Positions 28,947 through 38,295 of a stretch of 64,000 nucleotides of DNA are shown here, piece by piece. This DNA is from Aliidiomarina sanyensis (GTDB taxonomy: Bacteria > Pseudomonadota > Gammaproteobacteria > Enterobacterales > Alteromonadaceae), in the NCBI RefSeq assembly GCF_003987175.1, contig NZ_PIPM01000005.1:62001-126000 (forward strand). The letters run 5' to 3'. How positions within the stretch are numbered: the first letter of the stretch is position 1; every line of letters begins with the position of its first letter. Position numbers and translations under genes: made by a program. The notes beneath the pieces are model-generated. The model had not been told where the DNA came from. It searched no databases and saw only the letters and a list, made by a program, of their open reading frames with translations.

Positions 28947-29861
28947 ATGATTAAACAACGTACGATCAAGCAAATGATCGCAACCACCGGTGTTGGCCTG
29001 CACAAGGGCAACAAGGTGAATCTCGTGTTGCGACCTGCGCCGGTGAACACGGGAATCGTGTTTCGTCGTACCGACTTATCTCCGCATGTCGATATCAAAG
29101 CAACGCCTGAGATTGTGAAAGACACCCGTATGTGTACGTGTCTCATTAATGATGAGAACGTCCGTATCTCCACCGTCGAACACTTGCTCGCGGCCGTTGC
29201 AGGCATGGGGATTGATAACCTGATCGTTGAAGTGGATTCGCATGAGATTCCGATTATGGATGGGAGTTCGCATCCATTTATCTTCTTGCTGCAGTCTGCA
29301 GGCGTTCAGGAGCAGAATAAGGCGAAGCGTTTTGTGCGCGTGAAAAAGCCTATTCGGGTTGAAGATGGCGACAAATGGGCCGAGTTGTTACCCCACAACG
29401 GCTTTAAGATTGATTTCGCGATCGATTTCGACCACCCCGCAATTGCTGACACGAACCAAGTGGTAAGCATGGATTTCAGTAGCCAGAGCTTTATTAAAGA
29501 GATTAGCCGGGCGCGGACGTTCGGTTTTATGAAAGATATCGAATATCTGCGTGCGCACAATCTGGCATTGGGCGGAAGTTTTGAAAACGCTGTCGTATTA
29601 GATGAATTCCGCGTATTAAACGCGGATGGTTTACGCTACGACGACGAATTCGTGAAGCATAAGATTCTTGATGCGATTGGTGATTTGTACATGGGTGGAC
29701 ACAGTATTCTGGGTCACCTGCGTGCGTTTAAATCTGGCCACGCATTGAATAACCAGTTATTGGTTGCGCTGATGCAAAACCAAGAAGCTTGGGAATATGT
29801 GACATTTGAAGAAAAAAGTGCCGAGGCGCCGATTCACTATCTGCAGCCCGCACTTGCCTGA
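28947..29861 (+). CDS. lpxC: UDP-3-O-acyl-N-acetylglucosamine deacetylase LpxC
   Basis: This 304-residue zinc amidase catalyses the committed step of lipid A synthesis. The zinc ligands are at the expected places: His79 ([10 protein letters not shown]), His238 and Asp242 (KHKILD), and the HSILGH segment follows with the catalytic His. The ribosome-binding sequence GAAGGAGG is strong. The gene has its own promoter and a long leader, and is followed by a clear terminator, so it can be expressed apart from ftsZ. In E. coli LpxC level is set by proteolysis; nothing in the sequence tells whether that holds here. Confidence 0.98.
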   Translation: MIKQRTIKQMIATTGVGLHKGNKVNLVLRPAPVNTGIVFRRTDLSPHVDIKATPEIVKDTRMCTCLINDENVRISTVEHLLAAVAGMGIDNLIVEVDSHEIPIMDGSSHPFIFLLQSAGVQEQNKAKRFVRVKKPIRVEDGDKWAELLPHNGFKIDFAIDFDHPAIADTNQVVSMDFSSQSFIKEISRARTFGFMKDIEYLRAHNLALGGSFENAVVLDEFRVLNADGLRYDDEFVKHKILDAIGDLYMGGHSILGHLRAFKSGHALNNQLLVALMQNQEAWEYVTFEEKSAEAPIHYLQPALA

Positions 29862-29868
29862 TAGGATG

Positions 29869-29899
29869 AAGGCCGCGTCTAAACCACGCGGCCTTTTTT
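29869..29899 (+). terminator. Rho-independent terminator of lpxC
   Basis: GGCCGCGT (29871-29878) pairs with ACGCGGCC (29886-29893), flanked by AA and a T run. It also lies just downstream of the convergent dciA and may serve it. Confidence 0.92.
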
Positions 29900-29910
29900 A
29901 TTATTGCAGT

Positions 29911-30219
29911 TCATGACGAGAGGTTCGGACGAACCTTTACTTCAAGACTGCGAACATTCAAGTTTGGCAATTCAGAGAATTTAGCCATAATATGGGGTTG
30001 CATTAATCGAATGCGCGTGGCCCAGGCCCCGCTTCGAGCAATCACAATCAGGGTTTGCCCCTGAACCGCGAGGCAGCGCGAGTTGGCATGAAGATCAGCC
30101 GGTACTGTCTCAGCCCAGAGCACCTGAAGTTGCTCCTGCGCATCCTGCTTTTTTTGCAGTCGCGTCAGTGGACTGTCGTTTAGTAACGATTGAACGGTCT
30201 TGGGTGGTTTACGTAACAT
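29911..30219 (-). CDS. dciA: DciA-family (DUF721) protein, likely replicative helicase loader
   Basis: This 102-residue protein has the DUF721/DciA core: a basic N-terminus, then the segment with WAETVPADLHANSRCLAVQGQTLIVIARSGAWATRIRLMQPHIMAKF. DciA is the ancestral bacterial loader of the DnaB helicase in species lacking DnaC. The location between lpxC and secA is where this family is often found in gammaproteobacteria. The start codon at 30219 is 33 bases from the divergent peptidase start, so the two share a tiny regulatory region. Confidence 0.85.
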   Translation of the reverse strand: MLRKPPKTVQSLLNDSPLTRLQKKQDAQEQLQVLWAETVPADLHANSRCLAVQGQTLIVIARSGAWATRIRLMQPHIMAKFSELPNLNVRSLEVKVRPNLSS

Positions 30220-30252
30220 CGAATCAATGTGCGCTTTTATGTAGGATATTGC

Positions 30253-31182
30253 ATGAGTTTAGCAATCTTGTACCGTGGCAGAAAGGTACGTTTTAAAATT
30301 CAGCTCTCAAGCCGTCGCTTACTATCGTTTGCGGGTATCGCTGCGTTCGCTGCAATTGCCTATGTTCAACCGTGGCAAGATAAGGGCGTTAATGCATTGC
30401 TTGCGCAAGATCGTATTAAGCAGGAACAACGTGCAATTGCAATGCAGTCGGATGTTGTGCAGGAGGTTCGAACGAATGCGCAACGTGAGCTCACCGCAAT
30501 GTCAATGCGGCTCGGGGAAATTCAGGCGCAAATTATGCGGCTTGAAGCGCTCGGTCAGCGCCTCGCAACAGCGACGCAATTAGACCAAGGCGAGTTTAGC
30601 TTCAACCAACCCATGCCAATCGGTGGGCCGGATCAAGCGGAGGTGGAATGGCCCGTGGTCGGCGAACATCAGCTCTTAGCCGATATTGATCAGGTTATTG
30701 AACAACTGGCTTCACGACAAAAACAACTTCGCCTCCTTGAATCTCTGCTGTTGAATCACCATATCGAAGGGGAACGCTTCATTGCGGGGCGCCCGATTGT
30801 GGAAGGTTGGCTGTCGTCGCAGTACGGGGTACGAAAAGACCCGTTTCACGGAAATCCGACGATGCACCGAGGAATTGACTTTGCTGCCCCAGAGGGAAGC
30901 CCGGTCATTGCAACTGGTGCGGGGATTGTCACCTTTGCCGGACGACGCGCAGGCTACGGGAAACTGGTCGAGATTGATCATGGTGCTGGACTACGCACCC
31001 GTTATGGGCACATGAAATCGATTGATGTGCAAGTGGGCGACGTGGTAACACGTGGGCAGACGATCGCGCGGGTCGGAACGACCGGACGTTCCACCGGGCC
31101 TCATGTCCATTATGAAGTGCTTGAAAATGGACGGCATGTTAATCCGTCGAGTTTTGTCTTTCGGCAACTTCCCGGCGAATAG
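30253..31182 (+). CDS. M23-family metallopeptidase (LytM/LysM-type endopeptidase)
   Basis: This 309-residue envelope protein has one N-terminal membrane helix (about 22-40), a helical, probably coiled-coil stretch rich in Gln and Glu (about 55-165), and a C-terminal M23 domain (about 185-305). The zinc site is complete: H205-x3-D209 and H284-x-H286 in GPHVHYEV, so the enzyme may cut peptidoglycan crosslinks. I prefer ATG 30253, with AGGA 6 bases before it, over a start 24 bases earlier. It occupies the position of secM upstream of secA in E. coli. I find no SecM-like arrest sequence in it. Confidence 0.9.
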   Translation: MSLAILYRGRKVRFKIQLSSRRLLSFAGIAAFAAIAYVQPWQDKGVNALLAQDRIKQEQRAIAMQSDVVQEVRTNAQRELTAMSMRLGEIQAQIMRLEALGQRLATATQLDQGEFSFNQPMPIGGPDQAEVEWPVVGEHQLLADIDQVIEQLASRQKQLRLLESLLLNHHIEGERFIAGRPIVEGWLSSQYGVRKDPFHGNPTMHRGIDFAAPEGSPVIATGAGIVTFAGRRAGYGKLVEIDHGAGLRTRYGHMKSIDVQVGDVVTRGQTIARVGTTGRSTGPHVHYEVLENGRHVNPSSFVFRQLPGE

Positions 31183-31204
31183 TGTAGAATCGCTTGTATG
31201 ACTC

Positions 31205-31231
31205 CGGCACCTAAGGGGTGCCGTTTTATTT
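31205..31231 (+). terminator. Hairpin terminator between the M23 peptidase gene and secA
   Basis: CGGCACC (31205-31211) pairs with GGTGCCG (31217-31223) around TAAGG, followed by TTTTATTTTG. It should reduce readthrough from the peptidase gene into secA. Confidence 0.75.
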
Positions 31232-31326
31232 TGTTAAACGTTCTTTTGTCGACGCCGTAAATAAGAAGAAAGAAAAAGTAATCTACGGGGTCTTAAAAAC
31301 GCTTGGTAACAGGAATCTGAATCAAC

Positions 31327-34059
31327 ATGTTAGGTAGTCTTTTTACTCGCATTTTTGGAAGTCGAAATGATCGCGTGATTCGTAATGCGCGCAAGAAAGT
31401 TGAACTCATCAATGCTTTGGAATCAGAGTATGAGCAGCTGAGCGACGAAGCGCTGCAAGCCAAAACCGTTGAGTTTAAAGACCGTCTTGAAAAAGGCGAG
31501 ACCCTAGACAGTTTGTTGGTGGAAGCCTTTGCTGTCGTCCGCGAAGCGAGTAAGCGAAAATTTGAAATGCGCCCATTCGACGTTCAGTTGATCGGTGGCA
31601 TGATTTTGCACGAGCACAAAATTTCAGAAATGCGGACAGGTGAAGGTAAAACCCTCACTGCATTGCTTCCTGCCTATTTGAATGCATTGACCGGTCGTGG
31701 TGTGCATATTGTGACGGTCAACGATTACCTCGCGCGTCGTGATGCCGATTGGTGTCGTCCGTTCTTCGAATTCCTCGGTATGACAGTGGGTGTGAATGTC
31801 CCGGGAATGCACCCGAAAGATAAAAAAGAAGCGTACACGTGCGACATCTTGTATGGAACAAATAACGAATTTGGATTCGATTATCTTCGTGACAACATGG
31901 CGTTCACAAAAGAAGAGCGGGTTCAGCGGGATCTGCACTTCGCGATCGTCGATGAAGTCGACTCGATCCTGATTGATGAAGCGCGGACTCCACTGATTAT
32001 CTCGGGCCCTACCGAAGACTCCTCAGAGCTTTATAAGCGTATTAACACCCTAGTGCCCCAACTGACGCGCCAAGCGCATGAAGATGGGAAGGGTGAAGAA
32101 GGGGATGATATTGGCGATTTCACCATTGATGAAAAAGCTCGCCAGCTATATTTGACCGAGCACGGTCAAGAGCATATCGAGCAGATCTTGATTGAGAATG
32201 GCTTACTCGAAGCGGGTGACTCACTTTACTCTGCGAGCAATATTGCATTGCTGCACCATGTGAATGCCGCTTTACGTGCACATCACTTATTCCAGCGCGA
32301 CGTCGACTACATCGTGAAGGATGACCAAATTGTTATCGTTGACGAGCACACGGGCCGGACGATGGAAGGACGGCGTTGGTCAGAAGGTCTCCACCAGGCG
32401 ATTGAGGCCAAAGAGGGTGTGAAGATCCAAAACGAAAACCAGACGCTGGCTTCCATTACCTTCCAGAATTACTTCCGTCTGTATGAGAAGTTGGCGGGTA
32501 TGACCGGTACAGCAGACACTGAAGCGTTCGAGTTCCAGTCTATTTATGGTCTTGAGACGGTCGTCGTACCAACGAACAAACCGATGGTTCGTGATGATAT
32601 GGCAGACCTGATCTTTTTAACTGCCGCCGAGAAATACAACGCAATTATCGCCGACGTTCGGGCTCAGCGCGAGGCGGGTCGCCCTGTGTTGGTCGGTACG
32701 AGCTCAATCGAGAGCTCGGAGCTGGTATCCCGTTTGCTGAAAAAAGAAAAAATTAAGCACAAAGTATTGAATGCCAAGTTCCACGCGCAAGAAGCGGAAA
32801 TTATCGCGCAAGCCGGCCAAGCCGGTGCGGTGACGATCGCAACCAATATGGCAGGTCGGGGAACCGACATCATGTTGGGAGGTAACTGGATGGTGGAAGT
32901 GGATGCACTTGAAAATCCAACCGATGATCAAATAAAGAAAGTAAAAGAGGCCTGGCGCGTGCGTCACGATGCGGTGGTGGAAGCCGGTGGTTTGCATATC
33001 ATCGGAACCGAGCGTCATGAATCACGCCGTATCGATAATCAGCTTCGAGGTCGAGCGGGCCGTCAGGGTGATCCTGGTTCATCACGTTTCTATTTATCCC
33101 TTGAAGATAATCTCATGCGGATTTTCGCCACCGAGAAGATGGGCGCGATGATGAAACGCTTGGGGATGAAGGACGGTGAAGCGATTGAGCATCCGTGGGT
33201 CACCAAAGCGATTGAAAACGCCCAACGGAAAGTGGAAGCCCGTAACTTTGATATTCGGAAGCAGCTTCTTGAGTATGATGACGTCGCGAATGATCAACGG
33301 AAAGTGGTGTACGAACAGCGAAATGAATTGCTCGATGGGGACGACATCAAAGAGACGATTGACGTCATTCGTGAAGATGTCTTCAATCGCATCATTGATG
33401 AGTATATTCCGCCGCAGTCCTTGGAAGAAATGTGGAATATCGAAGGTCTTGAAGATCGCCTTCGTGCCGATTTTGATCTCGAGCTGCCGATCCAGCAGTG
33501 GTTGGATGAAGATGACAAGTTGTTCGAGGAAGTCCTGCGTGACAAGATCCTTGAAGAATCGCTGAAGGCGTATCAACAGAAAGAAGTTCAAGTGGGTGAG
33601 AAAGTCCTTCGTCACTTTGAAAAAGCGGTCATGTTACAAAGCCTTGATTCACACTGGAAAGAGCATTTGGCAGCGATGGACCATTTGCGTCAAGGCATTC
33701 ACCTACGCGGCTATGCGAACAAGAACCCGAAGCAAGAGTACAAGCGCGAAGCGTACAATTTGTTTACGGACATGCTTGAAGCACTCAAGCTCGATGTGAT
33801 CAGTATTTTGAGTAAGGTGAAGGTGCGCGCAGAAGAAGACGTGGAGCAAATGGAAGCGAAGCGGCGCGAAAAGGCAGCGAGCGCACCAAAGAACTTCCAA
33901 CATGAAAGTTCGCCGACCTCGGGTACTGACAGCAAGCCAGCGGCACCAGGCGCTGACGGGCGTCCTGTCGTGCGGGACGGTGAGAAAGTGGGCCGTAACG
34001 ATCCCTGCCCCTGTGGCTCTGGTAAGAAGTACAAGCAGTGCCACGGTAAGCTGACCTAA
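31327..34059 (+). CDS. secA: Preprotein translocase ATPase SecA
   Basis: This 910-residue motor drives export of unfolded proteins through SecYEG. Walker A is [11 protein letters not shown] (Lys108) and the DEAD-like box lies in [17 protein letters not shown]. The protein-crosslinking, helical scaffold and wing domains follow in order. The C-terminal zinc finger [13 protein letters not shown] (near 895-907) that binds SecB and lipids is intact and is preceded by a variable linker. It has a leader of about 100 bases after the upstream terminator. mutT starts one base after the stop, so they share a transcript. Confidence 0.98.
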   Translation: MLGSLFTRIFGSRNDRVIRNARKKVELINALESEYEQLSDEALQAKTVEFKDRLEKGETLDSLLVEAFAVVREASKRKFEMRPFDVQLIGGMILHEHKISEMRTGEGKTLTALLPAYLNALTGRGVHIVTVNDYLARRDADWCRPFFEFLGMTVGVNVPGMHPKDKKEAYTCDILYGTNNEFGFDYLRDNMAFTKEERVQRDLHFAIVDEVDSILIDEARTPLIISGPTEDSSELYKRINTLVPQLTRQAHEDGKGEEGDDIGDFTIDEKARQLYLTEHGQEHIEQILIENGLLEAGDSLYSASNIALLHHVNAALRAHHLFQRDVDYIVKDDQIVIVDEHTGRTMEGRRWSEGLHQAIEAKEGVKIQNENQTLASITFQNYFRLYEKLAGMTGTADTEAFEFQSIYGLETVVVPTNKPMVRDDMADLIFLTAAEKYNAIIADVRAQREAGRPVLVGTSSIESSELVSRLLKKEKIKHKVLNAKFHAQEAEIIAQAGQAGAVTIATNMAGRGTDIMLGGNWMVEVDALENPTDDQIKKVKEAWRVRHDAVVEAGGLHIIGTERHESRRIDNQLRGRAGRQGDPGSSRFYLSLEDNLMRIFATEKMGAMMKRLGMKDGEAIEHPWVTKAIENAQRKVEARNFDIRKQLLEYDDVANDQRKVVYEQRNELLDGDDIKETIDVIREDVFNRIIDEYIPPQSLEEMWNIEGLEDRLRADFDLELPIQQWLDEDDKLFEEVLRDKILEESLKAYQQKEVQVGEKVLRHFEKAVMLQSLDSHWKEHLAAMDHLRQGIHLRGYANKNPKQEYKREAYNLFTDMLEALKLDVISILSKVKVRAEEDVEQMEAKRREKAASAPKNFQHESSPTSGTDSKPAAPGADGRPVVRDGEKVGRNDPCPCGSGKKYKQCHGKLT

Positions 34060-34060
34060 G

Positions 34061-34456
34061 ATGTCGAAGAAACTGATCCATGTGGCTGTTGGTGTAATTG
34101 AGAACTCCAACGGCCACATTTTGATTAGTCAGCGGGCTGAGCACCTCCATCAAGGTGGGTTTTGGGAGTTTCCAGGGGGTAAGGTCGAGCCCTCGGAATC
34201 AGTCCTCGTGGCGCTTGATCGAGAGCTTCAAGAAGAGCTCAATCTGCGAGTGCATGAAGCAACGCCGTTATTACAAGTCCCCTACGACTATCCCGATAAA
34301 TCCGTGTTGCTTGACGTTTGGCATGTAACTGGATTTTCCGGTGAGATTCGTTCAAATGAGGGACAACCTTGGCGCTGGGTCGCGCGTCCCGATCTAATCA
34401 ACTATGCTTTTCCACCGGCGAACAGCCCTATCTTGAACGCCGTTCTCGCATTGTAA
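34061..34456 (+). CDS. mutT: 8-oxo-dGTP diphosphatase MutT
   Basis: This 131-residue Nudix hydrolase removes 8-oxo-dGTP from the nucleotide pool and so prevents A:T to C:G mutations. The Nudix box GX5EX7REUXEE is complete (about residues 38-60, GGKVEPSESVLVALDRELQE followed by EL). The start lies one base after the secA stop, so translation is probably coupled; secA-mutT is the E. coli order too. Confidence 0.95.
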   Translation: MSKKLIHVAVGVIENSNGHILISQRAEHLHQGGFWEFPGGKVEPSESVLVALDRELQEELNLRVHEATPLLQVPYDYPDKSVLLDVWHVTGFSGEIRSNEGQPWRWVARPDLINYAFPPANSPILNAVLAL

Positions 34457-34465
34457 GTTTGCCTA

Positions 34466-34490
34466 GGCCATGCTCACCGTGGTCATGGCC
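34466..34490. other. Inverted repeat between convergent mutT and yacG
   Basis: GGCCATG (34466-34472) pairs with CATGGCC (34484-34490) around an 11-base loop. There is no T-run on either side, so it is only a possible, weak, bidirectional terminator. Confidence 0.4.
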
Positions 34491-34499
34491 AATCAATCC

Positions 34500-34703
34500 T
34501 TAGAAATCGTCGTTGTACGGATCATTTGCTTCGGGTGGTAACTCCTCACCCGGAATTCGCTTTTCTTCACCGGCCCATTCGCCGAGATCAATAAGCTTAC
34601 AGCGTTCGCTGCAAAAAGGCCGATAGGTAGAGCTTGGTGTCCAGCTGACACTTGTTTGACAGGTGGGGCATAGAACGGTGGTAATCTCTGACTTCTTTGA
34701 CAT
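34500..34703 (-). CDS. yacG: DNA gyrase inhibitor YacG (zinc-binding)
   Basis: This 67-residue protein has a zinc finger with four cysteines at 12, 15, 31 and 35 (CPTC...CSERC) and the conserved [10 protein letters not shown]...PGEE region. In E. coli it binds GyrB and inhibits gyrase. I chose ATG 34703; a longer form would need a TTG start at 34715. It follows zapD by 27 bases in the minus-strand coaE-zapD-yacG string, the order seen in E. coli. Confidence 0.95.
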   Translation of the reverse strand: MSKKSEITTVLCPTCQTSVSWTPSSTYRPFCSERCKLIDLGEWAGEEKRIPGEELPPEANDPYNDDF

Positions 34704-34730
34704 GAAACTGCTCAATCAATCACAAGTAAG

Positions 34731-35492
34731 TTAACCCGGGCAGCGTGCAAGCTGAAATGGGACGGATTCGTTAAAGTGTATGCGTTCTTGTGTACCTTGC
34801 ATACCATTGGCTTGCATAAACCGGATGGTAAATCGCTGACGATGCCCACTGACTAGCGGATAGGTTGCTAAGTCAGCATCGACCCGAATGCGCAGGAGCG
34901 ATAGCTTCTCATCGTTGCTTTGCCAGCTGCCATTTTCGGCCACGTACGGTTCGAAGTCAGTCTGTTCACGCACCATTTTTAATTCCATGTGCAAGGCATG
35001 CTGTAACACGGCCAGCTGCTCAAGCCAACGCATTGCTTGGTTCATGCGTGCCGCTTCGGGTTGTTGTAACCAACGCTGAAACTCAGGTAACTCATGGTGG
35101 CATTGCCCACCCATAATCCCCATACGTTGACGCAAATTGGCAAGGAAACGATTATCGCGCAACGCATAGCCAAATTTATGCCCCTCACAAAGGGCTTGAA
35201 GGATGGTCTGTAAATCACTGTGCAGTGCTTTTAGACGTTCCTGATCAACCGCAGGGTGATTAATATACGCTTGCAGTCGGCCTTCCCGCCGCTCGAGATC
35301 TTTTATCAGATCAGCACGCACATCCGTGCGCTCTAGGAGGTCTAACAAATTAAACAAGCCACCAAAAAATAATGGGTAGCGAATCGTATCCACACACTGA
35401 CATCCTGCCTCTATTTGCTTCAGCAGGGCTTCAATGCGCAGGTATACTCTTGTTTTCTCCTCAAGAGGATGCTCGTAGACGATCCAGTCCAT
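34731..35492 (-). CDS. zapD: Cell division protein ZapD
   Basis: This 253-residue protein (YacF) crosslinks FtsZ filaments by binding the FtsZ C-terminal peptide. The N-terminal helical part starts VYEHPLEEKTRVYLRIEALLKQI and the C-terminal beta domain follows. FtsZ in this window ends with the peptide it binds. Position between coaE and yacG is conserved. Confidence 0.95.
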   Translation of the reverse strand: MDWIVYEHPLEEKTRVYLRIEALLKQIEAGCQCVDTIRYPLFFGGLFNLLDLLERTDVRADLIKDLERREGRLQAYINHPAVDQERLKALHSDLQTILQALCEGHKFGYALRDNRFLANLRQRMGIMGGQCHHELPEFQRWLQQPEAARMNQAMRWLEQLAVLQHALHMELKMVREQTDFEPYVAENGSWQSNDEKLSLLRIRVDADLATYPLVSGHRQRFTIRFMQANGMQGTQERIHFNESVPFQLARCPG

Positions 35493-35531
35493 ATTCTTCT
35501 TCTTCCGCCAGTCTGCTTACATGATAGCGAT

Positions 35532-36140
35532 TCATTGGGACTTCGCAAAGTGCAGATATTTTTCGTGTAGTTGCGATACGGTTTCGGCAAGTTGCGTGAT
35601 GGGGAGCGTATTGTCGATCACATCGTCCGCCCGTGCGAGCCGTTCGGTCCGGGAGATTTGCGCTGCAATAATTGCTGCGACCTGATTTGCGTCCACACCA
35701 TCGCGCGCTTGCGTTCGTGCGATTTGCTCTGATTCCGGAACATCCACCACCAAAACACGTTGGCAGAGGGTATCCAATTTATTCTCAAAAAGCAGAGGAG
35801 CAGAGAGAATCACATAACTGGACTTTGCCCGTTCAAGCGCGGCGAGCAGTTGGTCTCGAATCACCGGGTGCATAAGCGCGTTGAGTTTTGTTTTAGCATT
35901 TTCATCGCTAAAAATAAGCGCTCTTAATGCAGCACGATCGAGCTCTCCGTTCGACTTGATCATGCTATTGCCAAATTCCGCTTGGATATCCTTCAATAGC
36001 GGACTGCCCGGGGCCACAACCGAACGGGCTATGAGGTCGGCATCGACTACTTCAATGCCTAAACGAAGGAACTGATTGGTGACGGTTGTTTTCCCCGCTC
36101 CGATACCACCGGTCACGCCAACAATGTAGGGTTGCTTCAC
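35532..36140 (-). CDS. coaE: Dephospho-CoA kinase
   Basis: This 202-residue P-loop kinase performs the last step of coenzyme A synthesis. The N-terminus reads YIVGVTGGIGAGKTTVTN, with the Walker A loop, followed by VVDADLIARSVVAPGSP. I prefer a GTG start at 36140, which gives a GTGA overlap with the end of pilD and has TGGAG 9 bases upstream. A longer GTG start at 36161 is possible but adds residues not usual for the family. Confidence 0.93.
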   Translation of the reverse strand: MKQPYIVGVTGGIGAGKTTVTNQFLRLGIEVVDADLIARSVVAPGSPLLKDIQAEFGNSMIKSNGELDRAALRALIFSDENAKTKLNALMHPVIRDQLLAALERAKSSYVILSAPLLFENKLDTLCQRVLVVDVPESEQIARTQARDGVDANQVAAIIAAQISRTERLARADDVIDNTLPITQLAETVSQLHEKYLHFAKSQ

Positions 36141-36991
36141 AGGTAAAGGCTCCAGTACCACTGATAAATGGCTTCACCAAAGAATAAGGCGATGCCACCT
36201 GCTACGGCAAGAAAGGGGCCAAATGGCATTGGACTTCCGGATGCATGCCGTTTCCTTAGAATCATCAAGATCCCATAGGCTGCGCCGACAAGTGAGCTCA
36301 ATAGGATGATTAATGGTAGAAATTGCCAACCTAACCATGCCCCCAAGGCTGCCAAGAGCTTGAAGTCGCCATACCCCATCCCTTCCTTTTTGGTGAGTAA
36401 GAGGAATAACCAGTACACGGACCAGAGAAAAAGATAACCGGCGGCTGCACCGATAATCGCATCGGTCGGGCTGACTGGAAGCACTTGGATACTGAGCAGC
36501 AGCGCAGCCCAGATCAAGGGTAGGGTAAGCTGATCAGGAAGGAGCATATGTTCTGCATCAATCAGTGTCAGGAGTAGCAACACATACAGAAATGCCCAAT
36601 AAGCGAGCGCTTCGATCGAGATCCCAAACGTCAGCACACATGCGACGGCCAGCAAACCTGTCAGACATTCGGTGACGGGGTATCGCACACTAATGCGCGC
36701 GCCACAATGACGACACTTGCCGCGAAGCGCGAGAAAACTGAGCACAGGAAGGTTGTCATACCAACGAATCGACGCAGAACACTGTGGGCACTGAGAGGCC
36801 GGGTAGGCAAGATTAAACTGAGCCTCATCCTGTGACGCTTGCCCTTGCAGAGCGGCACAATCAATACGCCATTGACGTTGAAGCATTTTGGGAAGCCGGG
36901 CGACGACCACATTCCCAAAACTGCCAAAAATAAGCCCCAAGAGCAGCGCAAAAATCCATGCGAGATGGGGGTGCTGTTGAAGAAGTTCCAT
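36137..36991 (-). CDS. pilD: Prepilin peptidase / N-methyltransferase PilD
   Basis: This 284-residue polytopic enzyme cleaves type IV prepilin leaders and methylates the new N-terminus. The cytoplasmic loop has the two CxxC zinc pairs (CPQC, CRHC). The aspartate protease motifs are in the DAEHMLLPDQLT region and in GYGDFKLL (GxGD). I chose ATG 36991, with GAGG upstream. The next upstream in-frame start is a TTG at 37027. It is followed by coaE with a 4-base overlap and preceded by pilC across a 110-base gap. Confidence 0.95.
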   Translation of the reverse strand: MELLQQHPHLAWIFALLLGLIFGSFGNVVVARLPKMLQRQWRIDCAALQGQASQDEAQFNLAYPASQCPQCSASIRWYDNLPVLSFLALRGKCRHCGARISVRYPVTECLTGLLAVACVLTFGISIEALAYWAFLYVLLLLTLIDAEHMLLPDQLTLPLIWAALLLSIQVLPVSPTDAIIGAAAGYLFLWSVYWLFLLLTKKEGMGYGDFKLLAALGAWLGWQFLPLIILLSSLVGAAYGILMILRKRHASGSPMPFGPFLAVAGGIALFFGEAIYQWYWSLYL

Positions 36992-37101
36992 CGGGTGCCT
37001 CTGTTGTGATTGTTTTGTATTTGGCAAGCCTCAAGCAAGTGAGTGCGTAACCCATGGCTTGAGAAAATCCACAGCAAATTCTTAATGTCTGCCCCCGCGT
37101 T

Positions 37102-38295
37102 TTAACCAAGGGCTTGCCCCAGTTGAAACAATGGCAGGTAGAGCGAAAGTAATACCACCAGTGTAATGGCACTGACGCCAATAAGCACCCCCGTCGGTAA
37201 GAAACTTAATCGTTGTTGACGTTTTGCGTGTAATGATTGGTGCAGCTGCTGGGTTACAAAGGCGAGTTGATTCGGCAGCCGACCACTTTCCTCGCCAATT
37301 CGGATTGCCTGAATGAGCTCAGGAGGAAGCGCTTGGTGTCGCTGGGTCAGGGTGAACGTCTGACCTTGCTTCAATTGATCAGCCGTGCGAGACCAATGTG
37401 TGCGCCACACAGCACTGGCACTAAATGTCGCCGTATATGTGCAAGCCTGTTGCAGCGGAACGTGACTTTTTAAGGCAAGTAGGAGCATTTGCAAGTCGCG
37501 GAGTAGGTGTGTCGTACGCCAATTGGGGCCAACCCAAGGAATTCGGTAAAGACGTTGATTGATGCGCCGTTGCTGCAACCAGTGGTCCCAATGTCCCCGA
37601 ATCCAAAACAAAGTGAGAAGGCTGAGCCCAGCACTTATCAGAATGCCCTGCAAAACGCGAATGTCGTTGAGCGCCATAACCCACTGGGTGAGCGCCGGTA
37701 ATGGAGTATTTAGTTGCGAAAAGACGTCTGCAAATCGAGGCAGTAAGAATGCAATCATGCCTACCAGCATAAGCACCGCCATACTGAACACGGTGATTGG
37801 ATAGCGCAGTGCAGCCTGCACGGCCTCGCGTTCCTCATGCTGATGAGTCATGGTGGTATACACATGCGTGAGTACTTCAGGAAGCCGTCCTGTTTGCTCG
37901 CCGATCCCGACCCAAACACTGAGCGTCGGTGGAAACGTGGATTGATGTCGTAATGCGTGCTCCAGCGTGTCGCCCTGAGCAAGTTGCTTTTGAATATGTG
38001 AGGTGGCATTCGCCATCGCCTGATCAGTGCTGGATTGATGGAGATAGCCCCATGCACCGTGTTGGTCAATGCCCGCTTCGAGCAATTCCTTCCAGCGATG
38101 CAAAAACGTCAAAATCCGCCGCATTCGATGCCGTTTTGAGCGGGATTCGTTGGGTAACCGTGTAAGGCGTCGCACAATCAGCTGGTGACGGATAAGGTGT
38201 TGTTTCGCGCGGTTCAGGCTCGGTGCTTTACATAGCCCATTCGTCGGCCCGTCGCGAGGGCATATCGCTTCCCACTGAAACCAGAATTGTTTCAT
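37102..38295 (-). CDS. pilC: Type IV pilus assembly membrane protein PilC (GspF family)
   Basis: This 397-residue inner membrane platform protein has two GspF-type repeats (about 65-190 and 270-390), each with a cytoplasmic helical domain followed by membrane helices, for example AVLMLVGMIAFLLPRFADVF and FLPTGVLIGVSAITLVVLLSLY. It should couple the PilB ATPase to pilin polymerisation. It starts inside the pilB stop (ATGA). Length is normal for the family. Confidence 0.92.
   Translation of the reverse strand: MKQFWFQWEAICPRDGPTNGLCKAPSLNRAKQHLIRHQLIVRRLTRLPNESRSKRHRMRRILTFLHRWKELLEAGIDQHGAWGYLHQSSTDQAMANATSHIQKQLAQGDTLEHALRHQSTFPPTLSVWVGIGEQTGRLPEVLTHVYTTMTHQHEEREAVQAALRYPITVFSMAVLMLVGMIAFLLPRFADVFSQLNTPLPALTQWVMALNDIRVLQGILISAGLSLLTLFWIRGHWDHWLQQRRINQRLYRIPWVGPNWRTTHLLRDLQMLLLALKSHVPLQQACTYTATFSASAVWRTHWSRTADQLKQGQTFTLTQRHQALPPELIQAIRIGEESGRLPNQLAFVTQQLHQSLHAKRQQRLSFLPTGVLIGVSAITLVVLLSLYLPLFQLGQALG

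Noticed and set aside
30253-31326. Possible SecM-like arrest sequence before secA
   Set aside because: No match to the known arrest motif was seen in the peptidase or in short frames of the leader.
37030-37063. CTCAAGC and GCTTGAG inverted repeat between pilC and pilD
   Set aside because: Only 7 bases with a 20-base loop and no further structure, likely by chance.
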